DNA from: Rhodoplanes roseus
GTDB lineage: Bacteria; Pseudomonadota; Alphaproteobacteria; Rhizobiales; Xanthobacteraceae
DNA length: 34,729 nucleotides
NCBI RefSeq assembly: GCF_003258865.1
Contig: NZ_NPEX01000036.1
Span: 1-34,729, forward strand
Reading direction: 5' to 3'
Made by a program: the position numbers and the translations under genes. A model generated the notes under the pieces. That model was not told where the DNA came from. It was given only the letters and a program-made list of their open reading frames with translations, and ran no database searches. Below are positions 1 through 7,198 of the stretch, piece after piece (position 1 is the first letter of the stretch; each line of letters begins with the position of its first letter).

Positions 1-480
1 GGGCCCCGGTCCCGGGCCTGCGCCGTCCCAGCCCGGCGTCACGACGACGCCCGGCATGTCGTAGGAATAATCGGGCGGCATGATCGTCGCCGGATTGTCC
101 TGCGACTTCGCCGACCACGATTCGTGGAACGCCGGCGCCGGCTGCGGCGGCTTGTTCTTGTCGGGGTCGTATTCGAGACGTCCGACCCCCGGAAGATGTC
201 CGCTGCTCGGGTAGAAGTGCACGAAACGCCGCCCGTTGTAGGCCGGATTGTTCAGGCCGCAGCACATCGGCTGGATGACGTTCGGGCCGAGCCAACCGGC
301 CCGGTAGAGGCCCCAATCGCTCTCGACCACGGCATAGGACGCCTCGCGGCCGTTGACGAAGACGGGCACGTCGCGCCGGCCCGGAATCGCGATGACCGGG
401 CCGTTGTCCTGGGCGACCGCGGGCGTCGCCAGCGTGGCGCTCACCAGCGCCGCGAATCCGATATTTCGCACCTGCGACAT
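1..480 (-). CDS. Exported protein of unknown function (partial, C-terminus off left edge)
   Basis: The frame is open from an ATG at 480 to the left edge (160 codons, no stop). An AGGAGG-type ribosome site lies 4 nt before the ATG. The N-terminus is a clear Sec signal peptide: a short polar start (MSQVRN), a hydrophobic stretch, and an AVA|QD cleavage site near residue 24. The mature part has tryptophans and tyrosines (ESDWGLYRAGW) and a CC pair (PMCCGL) and turns proline-rich. I do not recognise the family; the protein should be periplasmic, outer-membrane associated or secreted. It is divergent from the MFS gene across a 361-bp gap. That it is a real gene is fairly sure; its function is unknown. 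Confidence 0.72.
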   Translation of the reverse strand, partial: MSQVRNIGFAALVSATLATPAVAQDNGPVIAIPGRRDVPVFVNGREASYAVVESDWGLYRAGWLGPNVIQPMCCGLNNPAYNGRRFVHFYPSSGHLPGVGRLEYDPDKNKPPQPAPAFHESWSAKSQDNPATIMPPDYSYDMPGVVVTPGWDGAGPGPGP

Positions 481-841
481 GCCCCCTCCTGTCCCGGTCG
501 CATCAGCGGTCGCTCACCACGTGATCTGGCGCCACGTCGGTTCGCATCGCTGCGGGCCAGACGCCCGCTCTGTCCAGGACAACCCACAACGATCAAGATT
601 CCCCTGGTTTCCTGATGCCCCGGCGGCCATTTCGCCCAGTAACCCTAATGGTTCCGGAGTCGTCCGAGGCCGCCCCGGCCCGACGAGGCCGGTGAGGACG
701 CGGTTCGACTTTCGGCTAGCCGCGAAGATCCGGAGAGACTTGGCGGCCGGCGCGGCCTACACCTTGGGAGGGCCTGCAGCGCCACCCCCGAGCCGGGCCC
801 GAACGAACAAAAACAGACACGGAAACGCCGAGGGACGACGC
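481..841. other. Divergent intergenic region, no gene seen
   Basis: This 361-bp gap separates the minus-strand exported protein from the plus-strand transporter and must hold both promoters. The middle (about 580-660) is less GC-rich than the surroundings. I could not pick a convincing -35/-10 pair. The transporter frame stays open upstream through this region, but without family similarity, so I treat that as a GC-rich artefact. Confidence 0.5.
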
Positions 842-2482
842 ATGGTGGGCAGGGTCCGGGTTTCGCCGCGCGGCGCCGGCATGACGAAGGACGAGAAATT
901 CGTCATCTTCGCCTCGTCGCTCGGCACCGTGTTCGAGTGGTACGATTTCTATTTGTACGCGACGCTGGCGCCGTTCTTCGCGGCGCTGTTCTTTCCGGCC
1001 GGCAACGACACCGCGGCGCTTCTGTCCGCCTTCGCCACCTATGCGGCCGGGTTCCTGGTGCGCCCCTTCGGCGCCCTGGTGTTCGGCCGCATCGGCGACC
1101 TGGTGGGGCGGAAATACACGTTCCTGGTCACCATCATCGTGATGGGCAGCGCGACCTTCTCGGTCGGCCTGCTGCCGACCTTCGACACCATCGGCTGGGC
1201 CGCGCCGCTGCTGCTGGTCGCGCTGCGGCTGGTGCAGGGCCTGGCGCTCGGCGGCGAATACGGCGGCGCCGCGACCTATGTGGCGGAGCACGCCCGACCG
1301 CGCCGGCGCGGCTTCGCGACGAGCTTCATCCAGATCACGGCGACGCTCGGCTTCTTTCTCGCGCTGCTGATCATCGGGCTTTGCCGGATCGTCATGGACG
1401 CGGAGAACTTCTCGCTGTGGGGCTGGCGCATCCCCTTCGTGGTGTCGCTCGTGCTGCTGGTGTTCTCGGTCTGGATCCGGCTCCGGCTGAACGAGACGCC
1501 GATCTTCCAGCGCATGAAGGAGGAGGGGAAAGGCTCGAAAGCGCCGCTGACCGAGAGCTTCTTCCGCTACCCGAACAACAAGTACGTGCTGCTCGCCCTG
1601 CTCGGCGCGACCGCCGGCCAGGGCGTCGTCTGGTACACCGGGCAGTTCTACGCGCTGTTCTTCCTGCAGATCACGCTGCAGCTCGATTACCTGCTGGCCT
1701 ATGCGCTGGTCGGCGTCTCGTTGATGATCGGCACGCCGCTGTTCATCCTGTTCGGCTGGCTGTCGGACCACATCGGCCGCCTGAGGATCATCCTGCTCGG
1801 CTGCCTGCTCGCCGCGGCGACCTACATGCCGCTGTTCCAGGTGCTGACCAAGGCGGTGAACCCCGACCTGGCCGCCTTCCAGGAGCGCTCGACCGTCACG
1901 GTGTCGGCCGATCGTGCGACCTGCCGGGTCCACGTCTTCGTCGGACCGTGGTCGGACTTCTCGGACTGCGACCGCGCCCAGGACTTCGTCACCAAGCTCG
2001 GCGTGTCGTTCCGCCAGGAGCACGTCACCGACGCACCCGTCACGCTGACGATCGGCGACACCCGCGTCGTGGGATGGAGCCAGGGCCGCTGGCAGGCGGC
2101 GTTCGAGGGGGCCGGCTATCCGACCTATGCGGACCCCAGCAAGGTCGACTGGATGACGGCGGAGCTCGTGCTGCTGGTGATGGTGCTGTACGTCGTCATG
2201 GTCTACGCGCCGATGGCGGCCTTCCTGGTCGAGATGTTCCCGACCCGCATCCGCTACACGTCGATGTCGCTGCCCTACCACATCGGCAACGGCTGGTTCG
2301 GCGGCATGCTGCCGCTGCTCGCCACCGCCATCGTGGCGGCGACCGGGAACATCTATGCCGGACTGTGGTACCCGATCGCGGTCGCCGGAACGACCGTGGT
2401 GGTCGGCGCCATATTCCTGCGCGAGACCAAGGACGTCGACATCGCGACCGACTCCGGCGTCGACATCTCGCGGCGGGGTTGA
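842..2482 (+). CDS. MFS transporter, metabolite:H+ symporter (MHS) family
   Basis: The 546-residue inner-membrane protein resembles the MHS branch (ProP, ShiA, KgtP type) that imports organic acids or osmolytes with protons. It shows FEWYDFYLYA in TM1, the loop 2-3 signature GRIGDLVGRK (about residues 82-91) and the TM4 motif RLVQGLALGGEYGG. Roughly twelve hydrophobic segments are visible. The ATG at 842 is chosen because GAGGGA lies 6 nt before it; an in-frame ATG at 881 has no such site, and the open frame further upstream does not look like the family. Members usually have 430-450 residues; the excess is a hydrophilic insertion at about residues 337-440 with two cysteines, between late TM helices. 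Substrate cannot be told from sequence. Confidence 0.88.
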   Translation: MVGRVRVSPRGAGMTKDEKFVIFASSLGTVFEWYDFYLYATLAPFFAALFFPAGNDTAALLSAFATYAAGFLVRPFGALVFGRIGDLVGRKYTFLVTIIVMGSATFSVGLLPTFDTIGWAAPLLLVALRLVQGLALGGEYGGAATYVAEHARPRRRGFATSFIQITATLGFFLALLIIGLCRIVMDAENFSLWGWRIPFVVSLVLLVFSVWIRLRLNETPIFQRMKEEGKGSKAPLTESFFRYPNNKYVLLALLGATAGQGVVWYTGQFYALFFLQITLQLDYLLAYALVGVSLMIGTPLFILFGWLSDHIGRLRIILLGCLLAAATYMPLFQVLTKAVNPDLAAFQERSTVTVSADRATCRVHVFVGPWSDFSDCDRAQDFVTKLGVSFRQEHVTDAPVTLTIGDTRVVGWSQGRWQAAFEGAGYPTYADPSKVDWMTAELVLLVMVLYVVMVYAPMAAFLVEMFPTRIRYTSMSLPYHIGNGWFGGMLPLLATAIVAATGNIYAGLWYPIAVAGTTVVVGAIFLRETKDVDIATDSGVDISRRG

Positions 2483-2549
2483 GCGCCGCGTCGGCCGCCG
2501 CGTTGAACTGGCCCGACCCGGCTGGTAGAGGAGCCGACTCCCGACCAGC

Positions 2550-4100
2550 GTGATCGTGACCATGCCCCCTTCCCTGCCCCTGAAGACGCCCCTGGACGCC
2601 GTGCGGCCGCCGGTGGCCGACCGCAAGCCGCTGACCCGGCTGCCGCTCCTGGTCGCGATCCTGCTCGCGCTGACGGCGCTGCGGCTGGCGGGCTTGCGGC
2701 TGTCGCTGGTCGACCTGTTCTACGACGAGGCCCAGTACTGGTCCTGGGCCCAGAACCTCGCCTTCGGCTACTATTCGAAGCCACCGCTGCTCGCCTGGAT
2801 CATCTGGGGCGCCGAGCGGGTCTGCGGCGAAGCCGAGTGGTGCGTTCGGGCGCCCGCGCCGCTGTTCTACCTCGGCACCAGCCTGGCCGTGTATGCGACC
2901 GGCCGCGCCCTCTACGATGAGCGGGTCGGCTTCTGGGCCGCGCTGATGACGGCGCTGACGACGGGCGCGGCGTTCTCGTCCCGCATCGTCTCGACCGACG
3001 TGCCGCTGCTGTTCTTCTGGGCCGTCGCCCTCTACGCCTACGTGAAGCTGCTGGAGGCGCCGCGCTGGCGCCACGCGATCCTGCTCGGCGTCGCCACCGG
3101 CCTCGGCCTGCTCGCCAAATACGCGATGGCCTATATCGTGCCGGGCATCGCGCTCGCCGCACTCGTCAGCCCGCGGGCGCGGGCCTTGCTGCGGCGGCCG
3201 CATCTCTGGGTGGCCCTGCTGGTGGCCGCCGTCGTGGTGTCGCCCAACATCGCCTGGAACGTCTCCACGGGGTTCATCACCTTCAAGCACACCGGCGGCC
3301 TGGTCATCGGCGAGGAGGTGCGCTGGAGCGTCTTGCGCGCCTTGGAGTTCCTCGGGGCGCAGTTCGGCGTGTTCGGGCCGGTGATCTTCGGCGCCATGAT
3401 CGTCGTCACGGTACGGCTTCTGCGCGGGCGCCTGCCCGAGCCCGACCGGGTGATGATCGCCTTCTGCCTCTTCCCCATCGCGCTCGTCACCGCCTTCGCC
3501 GTGACGGTGCACGCCTATGCCAACTGGGCCGCGGTGGCGTTCGTCTCCGGCGTGGTGGTCGCGGCCGCGCATCTCGTCCGCGAGAAGGCGTGGGGCTGGA
3601 TCACCGCGAGCCTGGTGGTCGGCGCCGTCGTGCAGGCGCTGCTGCTGGTCGGGGACGTGATCGCCGACCGCGTCGCGCTGCCGTTCCTCAAGAATCCCAA
3701 CCCCTATGCCCGCACGCTGGGCTGGCGGGATTTTTCGGAGAAGGCCGGCGCGGCGGCGCGAGCGGCCGGCGTCACGGCGATCGTCAGCGACTCGCGCGGC
3801 GATCTCGGCGCCCTCCTCTATTATCTCCGCGACAGCGGCATCGCGGTGCTGTCCTGGCGCACCGAGGAGATCCCGTCCTTCGATCTCGGCCGCCCCTACG
3901 GGCCGCGGACGCCGGGCCCCGTGCTGATGGTCACGGCCTGCCGCGACCTCGACCGGATCACGCCGCTGGTGGAGAAGGTCGAGCCGCTCGGGCTCACGCG
4001 GACGGGCGACGGCACGGGCGGCCCGCGCGGCTTCCACGCCTTCCGCCTGACGGGTCCGAAAGACCCGCTGCCGCCGCTCGCGGTGTGCCCGTTCCCGTGA
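2550..4100 (+). CDS. ArnT/PMT-like glycosyltransferase (GT39/GT83 type, PMT_2 domain)
   Basis: This 516-residue integral membrane protein resembles bacterial glycosyltransferases that move a sugar from a polyprenyl-phosphate donor to lipid A, protein or glycan on the periplasmic side. The first periplasmic loop carries FYDEAQYW (acidic pair near residues 59-60, the expected catalytic site), followed by YYSKPPLLAW. About ten to twelve hydrophobic helices follow, then a soluble C-terminal domain from about residue 380. The start is a GTG at 2550; an ATG at 2562 is an equal alternative, as neither has a well-spaced ribosome site. It lies 67 bp behind the transporter and converges on the PAP2 gene. 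Acceptor and sugar are unknown. Confidence 0.85.
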   Translation: MIVTMPPSLPLKTPLDAVRPPVADRKPLTRLPLLVAILLALTALRLAGLRLSLVDLFYDEAQYWSWAQNLAFGYYSKPPLLAWIIWGAERVCGEAEWCVRAPAPLFYLGTSLAVYATGRALYDERVGFWAALMTALTTGAAFSSRIVSTDVPLLFFWAVALYAYVKLLEAPRWRHAILLGVATGLGLLAKYAMAYIVPGIALAALVSPRARALLRRPHLWVALLVAAVVVSPNIAWNVSTGFITFKHTGGLVIGEEVRWSVLRALEFLGAQFGVFGPVIFGAMIVVTVRLLRGRLPEPDRVMIAFCLFPIALVTAFAVTVHAYANWAAVAFVSGVVVAAAHLVREKAWGWITASLVVGAVVQALLLVGDVIADRVALPFLKNPNPYARTLGWRDFSEKAGAAARAAGVTAIVSDSRGDLGALLYYLRDSGIAVLSWRTEEIPSFDLGRPYGPRTPGPVLMVTACRDLDRITPLVEKVEPLGLTRTGDGTGGPRGFHAFRLTGPKDPLPPLAVCPFP

Positions 4101-4103
4101 CGC

Positions 4104-4862
4104 TCAGGCGGCGCGAGCCGCCGGCCGCATGATCAGCGTATAGAGCACCCACACGGTCAGGGCGGTGAGCACGCCGGACATCAGCACGTCCGAGGTGAAG
4201 TGCCCGCCCATGGCGATCCGCACGCCGCCGACCGCCAGCGACCACAGCAGCACGGCGACGACGCCGACCGGCCGCCAGCGGGCCGGCAGCAGCACGGCGA
4301 CCGAGAGAAGCCACATGGCGCTCGACATCTCGCCGGACGCGAACGAGCAATTGGAGTCGCAGCGCCCGAACGGGCTCCACCACGGCACGAAATCGAGCGT
4401 GCCGCCGAACTGCGTCACCTCGATCGGACGCGGCCGGCCGCCGTGCGGCTTGAGGATGCCGTTGATGATCAGCCCGGGCGCCACCGCGAGCGTCGCCACG
4501 ACGAAGGCCGCGGCCCGCAACGACAATGCCCGTGGCAGCCGTTCGGCCGCGACCCGCGGCGCCGCCAACCGGACGATCAGCGCGAGGCCGGCCGCGACCG
4601 CGACGACGCGCACCAGGAGGTCGTTGGCGTCGCGGATCGTCTGCAGCGACTGGGTGTGGGCATAGGGCCAGGCGCGCTGCACGCCGTCGTAGGCGAACGA
4701 CGTCACGGCGAGGTCGAGCTGCGGCCAAAGTCCGAGCACGAGGCCCACCGCGACGCCGACGGCCAGGATCGCACCGAGCGCGAGCGAGGCGGTCCGGCCG
4801 GGCGGCACCGCGGGGCCGAGCGAGACGGTCGGCACCCCCAACGTGGCGGACGGACGTGGCAT
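4104..4862 (-). CDS. PAP2-superfamily membrane phosphatase
   Basis: The 252-residue protein has about six hydrophobic segments and the three PAP2 (lipid phosphatase) motifs: KPHGGRPRP (K138, R145, P146), FASGE (176-178) and R215-x5-H221-x3-D225. The family removes phosphate from lipid substrates such as undecaprenyl pyrophosphate, phosphatidylglycerol phosphate or lipid A at the periplasmic face. Motif 2 is ASGE where the classical form is PSGH, so its usual histidine is a glutamate (E178). I believe an SGE subgroup exists in Rhizobiales, but this is from memory. GGAG lies 5 nt before the ATG. It converges on the glycosyltransferase with a 3-bp gap, and the pairing suggests envelope lipid or glycan modification (inference). 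Confidence 0.85.
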   Translation of the reverse strand: MPRPSATLGVPTVSLGPAVPPGRTASLALGAILAVGVAVGLVLGLWPQLDLAVTSFAYDGVQRAWPYAHTQSLQTIRDANDLLVRVVAVAAGLALIVRLAAPRVAAERLPRALSLRAAAFVVATLAVAPGLIINGILKPHGGRPRPIEVTQFGGTLDFVPWWSPFGRCDSNCSFASGEMSSAMWLLSVAVLLPARWRPVGVVAVLLWSLAVGGVRIAMGGHFTSDVLMSGVLTALTVWVLYTLIMRPAARAA

Positions 4863-5009
4863 GAGGACTCCGGCGGACCGACGGGACAGGCCGGAGCGAG
4901 GCAGCGCCGCGCGGCGCCCGTTCGGCCGCCGCCCTTAAAGCAAGTCCGGCCGCCCGGTGGAAGAGCCGAGAGCCGGGACGCGGAGCCGCAGCCGGCCGGC
5001 CGCCTCGAA

Positions 5010-5024
5010 CCGACGGCCCGTCGG
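5010..5024 (-). terminator. Possible weak terminator after modA
   Basis: Immediately past the modA stop codon is a near-perfect palindrome (CCGACGG / CCGTCGG around one base), followed on the minus strand by TTCG rather than a U-run. It could act as a hairpin terminator or be chance in GC-rich DNA. Confidence 0.3.
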
Positions 5025-5025
5025 C

Positions 5026-5823
5026 TCAGTGGCCGACCGGCTTCAGAACCGTGAAGCCGCCCGCCTCGAACACCGTCCGGGCCTCCGGCCCCGACAGGTA
5101 GGCCAGGAACTTCGCCGGCCCGTCGCCCTTGGCGGTCGCCGTCAGGGCGAACGGATAGACGACCGGCGGGTGCGAATCGGCCGGGAACACGGCGACCACC
5201 TTCACGCGAGGCTCCACCTTGGCGTCGGTCTCGTAGACGATGCCGAGCGAGGCCTCGCCGCGGGCGACCAGCACCAGCGCGGCCCGGACGCTCTCGGCCT
5301 GCGCGAGCTTCGGCTCGACCTCGCCCCACAGGCCGAGCTTCTCCAGCGCCGTCTTGGCGTATTTGCCGACGGGAACGGAGGCCACGGCGCCGGTGGCGAG
5401 CCGGCTGTCGCCGAGCGCCGCCTTCAGGCCGTCCTTGGTGAGGTCCACCTTCGAGACCTTGCCGTCGGTCGGGGCCACCACGACCAGCCGGTTTCCGAGC
5501 AGGCTGACCCGGCTCTTGGGATCGATCAGCTTGCGCTGCTCGGCCCAGTCCATCCAGTCGAGGTCGGCCGAGGCGAACAGGTCGGCCGGGGCGCCCTGCT
5601 CCATCTGGCGGGCGAGCGTCGAGGACGCCGCATACGAGAACCGCACCGGCACCGCGGAGGCGGCCGTGAACTGCTTGGCGATGTCGTTCAGGGCGTTCTG
5701 CAGCGAGGCGGCGGCGAACACCGTCACCGGGGCCGTCTCGGGGGCCGACTGGGCGCGTGCAAAGGACCCCGTCGACAGCGCGATTCCGGCCGCGACCAGG
5801 GCGTGGACGACCAATCGGATCAT
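5026..5823 (-). CDS. modA: Molybdate ABC transporter substrate-binding protein
   Basis: The 265-residue periplasmic protein binds molybdate (possibly tungstate) for an ABC importer. The ATG at 5823 begins a signal peptide (MIRLVVHALVAAGIALS...SFARAQ, cleavage near residue 24), with GGAG 9 nt upstream. A longer frame to 5904 would bury the signal peptide behind 27 extra residues. Family motifs are VTVFAAASLQNAL, FSYAASSTLARQ, GAPADLFASAD, NRLVVVAP and the C-terminal PEARTVFEAGGF. Length is normal. No modB or modC is adjacent: the downstream neighbour is the PAP2 gene, so the permease and ATPase must be elsewhere or the gene is an orphan. A palindrome upstream may be a Mo-box. Confidence 0.93.
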   Translation of the reverse strand: MIRLVVHALVAAGIALSTGSFARAQSAPETAPVTVFAAASLQNALNDIAKQFTAASAVPVRFSYAASSTLARQMEQGAPADLFASADLDWMDWAEQRKLIDPKSRVSLLGNRLVVVAPTDGKVSKVDLTKDGLKAALGDSRLATGAVASVPVGKYAKTALEKLGLWGEVEPKLAQAESVRAALVLVARGEASLGIVYETDAKVEPRVKVVAVFPADSHPPVVYPFALTATAKGDGPAKFLAYLSGPEARTVFEAGGFTVLKPVGH

Positions 5824-5904
5824 GGGAAGGCACTCCGTGAAAGGCGGAACGGCACGACGCGGGACCGGTGAGGCGACCGGGCGCTGCCGCGGCCGGGCCG
5901 CCAT

Positions 5905-5926
5905 GCTGTATCCCGATTGATATAGC
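5905..5926 (-). promoter_or_regulatory. Putative Mo-box (ModE/MopA-type operator) upstream of modA
   Basis: An imperfect inverted repeat, GCTATATC-N6-GATACAGC on the minus strand (7 of 8 positions paired), lies 82-103 nt before the modA ATG in a locally AT-rich patch. Its TATAT...ATA core resembles the molybdate-responsive operators known from ModE and alphaproteobacterial MopA/MopB. Repression of modA when molybdate is plentiful is inferred from the position and the resemblance. Confidence 0.42.
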
Positions 5927-6026
5927 TATCGCAGCGCGGCCCGGTCAAGCAGCCGGCGCCGGGCCGCGCGTCGCGCCCCCGCCGAACCGGGGGGTCCCCG
6001 ACGTGGCGTCCGCCGCCGACCTTTGT

Positions 6027-6032
6027 TATAGA
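6027..6032 (+). promoter_or_regulatory. Possible -10 element of the tRNA-Thr promoter
   Basis: TATAGA occurs in the context TTTGTTATAGAG, about 75 nt before the tRNA, in otherwise very GC-rich DNA. Such TTATAGAG blocks are common before alphaproteobacterial tRNA genes. The matching -35 (near 6004-6009, TGGCGT) is weak. Confidence 0.35.
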
Positions 6033-6105
6033 GCCGAGGTCGGCCCGGCGGCCGCCGCCCCGCCCGGTGCGGACGGACGCCCGCGCCGACTGCCGAACAC
6101 GGCGG

Positions 6106-6181
6106 GCCGGCTTAGCTCAGCTGGTAGAGCACCTGATTTGTAATCAGGGGGTCGGGGGTTCGAATCCCTCAGCCGGCACCA
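6106..6181 (+). tRNA. tRNA-Thr (anticodon TGT)
   Basis: A full cloverleaf of 76 nt is visible. The acceptor arms are GCCGGCT and AGCCGGC, the D-arm is AGCTCAGCTGGTAGAGC, and the anticodon stem CCTGA/TCAGG surrounds loop TTTGTAA. The T-arm contains GGTTCGAATCC, and CCA is encoded at 6179-6181. The anticodon TGT reads ACA and other ACN threonine codons. Its 3' end faces the prophage, so it is the probable attachment site; the gene looks intact after integration, as is usual when the phage supplies or preserves the 3' end. Confidence 0.97.
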
Positions 6182-6193
6182 GCACTTAGGTCC

Positions 6194-6227
6194 CATTCGT
6201 TACGATTAGTTACGAATGGTGTTACAA
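6194..6227. repeat. Candidate attachment-region repeats (integrase arm sites)
   Basis: Thirteen bases past the tRNA CCA are three direct copies of GTTACRA (6199-6205, 6209-6215, 6221-6227), spaced 10 and 12 bp, about one helical turn. The first two also form a dyad, CATTCGT (6194-6200) with ACGAATG (6212-6218). The patch is AT-rich relative to its surroundings. Position and phasing fit arm-type binding sites of a tyrosine integrase; the function is inferred. Confidence 0.5.
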
Positions 6228-6291
6228 ACCCCGATTTCCGGGTCTGTTCCGGCCGCTCGGAACGCCTCCGCCCCTACCCGATTGACTCCGC

Positions 6292-6540
6292 ATGCCGTGG
6301 ACCGCTCCCCTATCCCGCCCCGTCCGGCCGCGAGGCCGCACGCCCCTGCGGAGCCTCGCCGAGGCCCGCGCTTATCTCCTGACGCTGCCGCCCGCCGAAG
6401 CGGCGCGGCCGGCCTGGCAGACCGCAGCCGGCCTGTTGATCACGGCAGCGGAGGCCGGCACCATGGCCGCGACCGAGGAGGCGACCGCGCAGCTCGAGCG
6501 GGCGTTGTTCATCGGCTACCGCCTGGACATGACCGGCTAA
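6292..6540 (+). CDS. Small phage-end protein of unknown function (82 aa)
   Basis: The 82-residue soluble protein begins MPWTAPLSRPVRPRGRTP and contains RSLAEARAYLLTLP, then an alanine-rich helical half ending QLERALFIGYRLDMTG. Similar small proteins are, from memory, frequent in Rhizobiales prophages and islands, without known function. I see no clear ribosome site before the ATG. It opens a four-gene plus-strand cluster at the attachment end, opposite to the rest of the prophage; its stop shares bases with the next start (TAATG). Cargo or an early control gene are both possible. Confidence 0.7.
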   Translation: MPWTAPLSRPVRPRGRTPLRSLAEARAYLLTLPPAEAARPAWQTAAGLLITAAEAGTMAATEEATAQLERALFIGYRLDMTG

Positions 6541-6827
6541 TGGACCTTCGCCTTCGGCGCACGGAGATTCCGACCGGGACGCCTCTCGTCGACGACTGGC
6601 GCGTCACGCTCGCCGGCCACACGATCGGCCGGATCATGCGGGTGCAGCGCGCCGGCGCGGAATGGGTCTGGTTCTGGTCGTTCTACATCAGCCCGAACAG
6701 CACCGCCGATCGGGGTGACGCTGCGACCCTCGAAGCAGCCGCAGCGGCGTTCCGGGCCCGAGCCGAGGCGGCGGCGCCGTTCGATCCGCACCGAATGATC
6801 TACCTGCCCAGGGAGAACGAACGATGA
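6540..6827 (+). CDS. Small conserved phage protein of unknown function (95 aa)
   Basis: Its ATG at 6540 uses the last A of the previous TAA stop, which suggests translational coupling. The 95-residue product has a compact beta-rich core, DWRVTLAGHTIGRIMRVQ...EWVWFWSFYISP, followed by a helical part (AATLEAAAAAFRARAEAAA). The GRI-x(n)-WFW pattern recurs in small Rhizobiales proteins as far as I recall; none has a known role. An upstream in-frame extension to 6216 overlaps the previous gene and is rejected. It ends in an ATGA overlap with the next gene. Confidence 0.72.
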   Translation: MDLRLRRTEIPTGTPLVDDWRVTLAGHTIGRIMRVQRAGAEWVWFWSFYISPNSTADRGDAATLEAAAAAFRARAEAAAPFDPHRMIYLPRENER

Positions 6828-7003
6828 TCCGACCGCCCGGTTTCTATTGGGCCCGCGTCGACATCGACGGCGCAGGGCCGGCCGAGGAGCCGACCGTGGT
6901 CGAGGTCGACGGCGACGGCGACGTGTCGACGATCGGCCGCGACGAGCCGCTCGATCCGAACCGGGTCGAGTGGATTGGGCTCGCGGTTTCTCCGCGCGCA
7001 TGA
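6824..7003 (+). CDS. Very small protein of unknown function (59 aa)
   Basis: The ATG at 6824 overlaps the previous stop (ATGA), with GGGAGA 9-14 nt upstream. The 59-residue product starts MIRPPGFYWARVDI, contains EEPTVVEVDGDGDVSTIGRDEP and ends LAVSPRA. It is acidic (many D/E) and probably an all-beta fold. Its own stop overlaps the next ATG (ATGA). Coupling on both sides and the sensible composition support a real gene. Function unknown. Confidence 0.62.
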   Translation: MIRPPGFYWARVDIDGAGPAEEPTVVEVDGDGDVSTIGRDEPLDPNRVEWIGLAVSPRA

Positions 7004-7188
7004 CGGACCAGCCCCGGATCCGGCGCGGTCGCTTCCGGGGTGAGCCGGTCGGCGGCGCGCCCGCCGGCGAAGCGGATCACCTGGTGCGCTGCCCGGCCTG
7101 CGGGGGGTGGATCGACTGCCGCGATCTCGGATGGGTGCTCGACCACGTCGGCCCGCTGCCGCATCCGGCGAGCGACCGGGAGCAGTAG
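7000..7188 (+). CDS. Small protein with CxxC and Cys/His residues (62 aa)
   Basis: The ATG at 7000 overlaps the previous stop (ATGA). The product of 62 residues has a basic N-terminus (MTDQPRIRRGRFRGEP) and then VRCPACGGWIDCRDLGWVLDHVG. The CPAC pair with a later cysteine and histidine looks like a small zinc ribbon. The function is unknown; such proteins are often accessory or regulatory in phages. It ends 10 bp from the convergent late operon. A longer frame starting at 6847 would overlap the previous gene and is less likely. Confidence 0.66.
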   Translation: MTDQPRIRRGRFRGEPVGGAPAGEADHLVRCPACGGWIDCRDLGWVLDHVGPLPHPASDREQ

Positions 7189-7198
7189 CCCGGACGCC

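Noticed and set aside
716-2626. Long minus-strand open frame opposite the MFS gene (636 codons)
   Set aside because: It is a GC-rich antisense shadow: the composition is Arg/Asp/Gln-rich with no domain, while the plus strand encodes a clear transporter.
4107-4122. GGCGGC-GCGA-GCCGCC hairpin at the convergent gene ends
   Set aside because: It lies inside the last codons of the PAP2 gene, which encode Ala/Arg, and has no U-run; it may be chance in GC-rich DNA.
7176-7193. CCGGG...CCCGG hairpin between convergent small genes and late operon
   Set aside because: Only 5 bp of stem, partly in coding sequence and without a T-tract; too weak to call a terminator.
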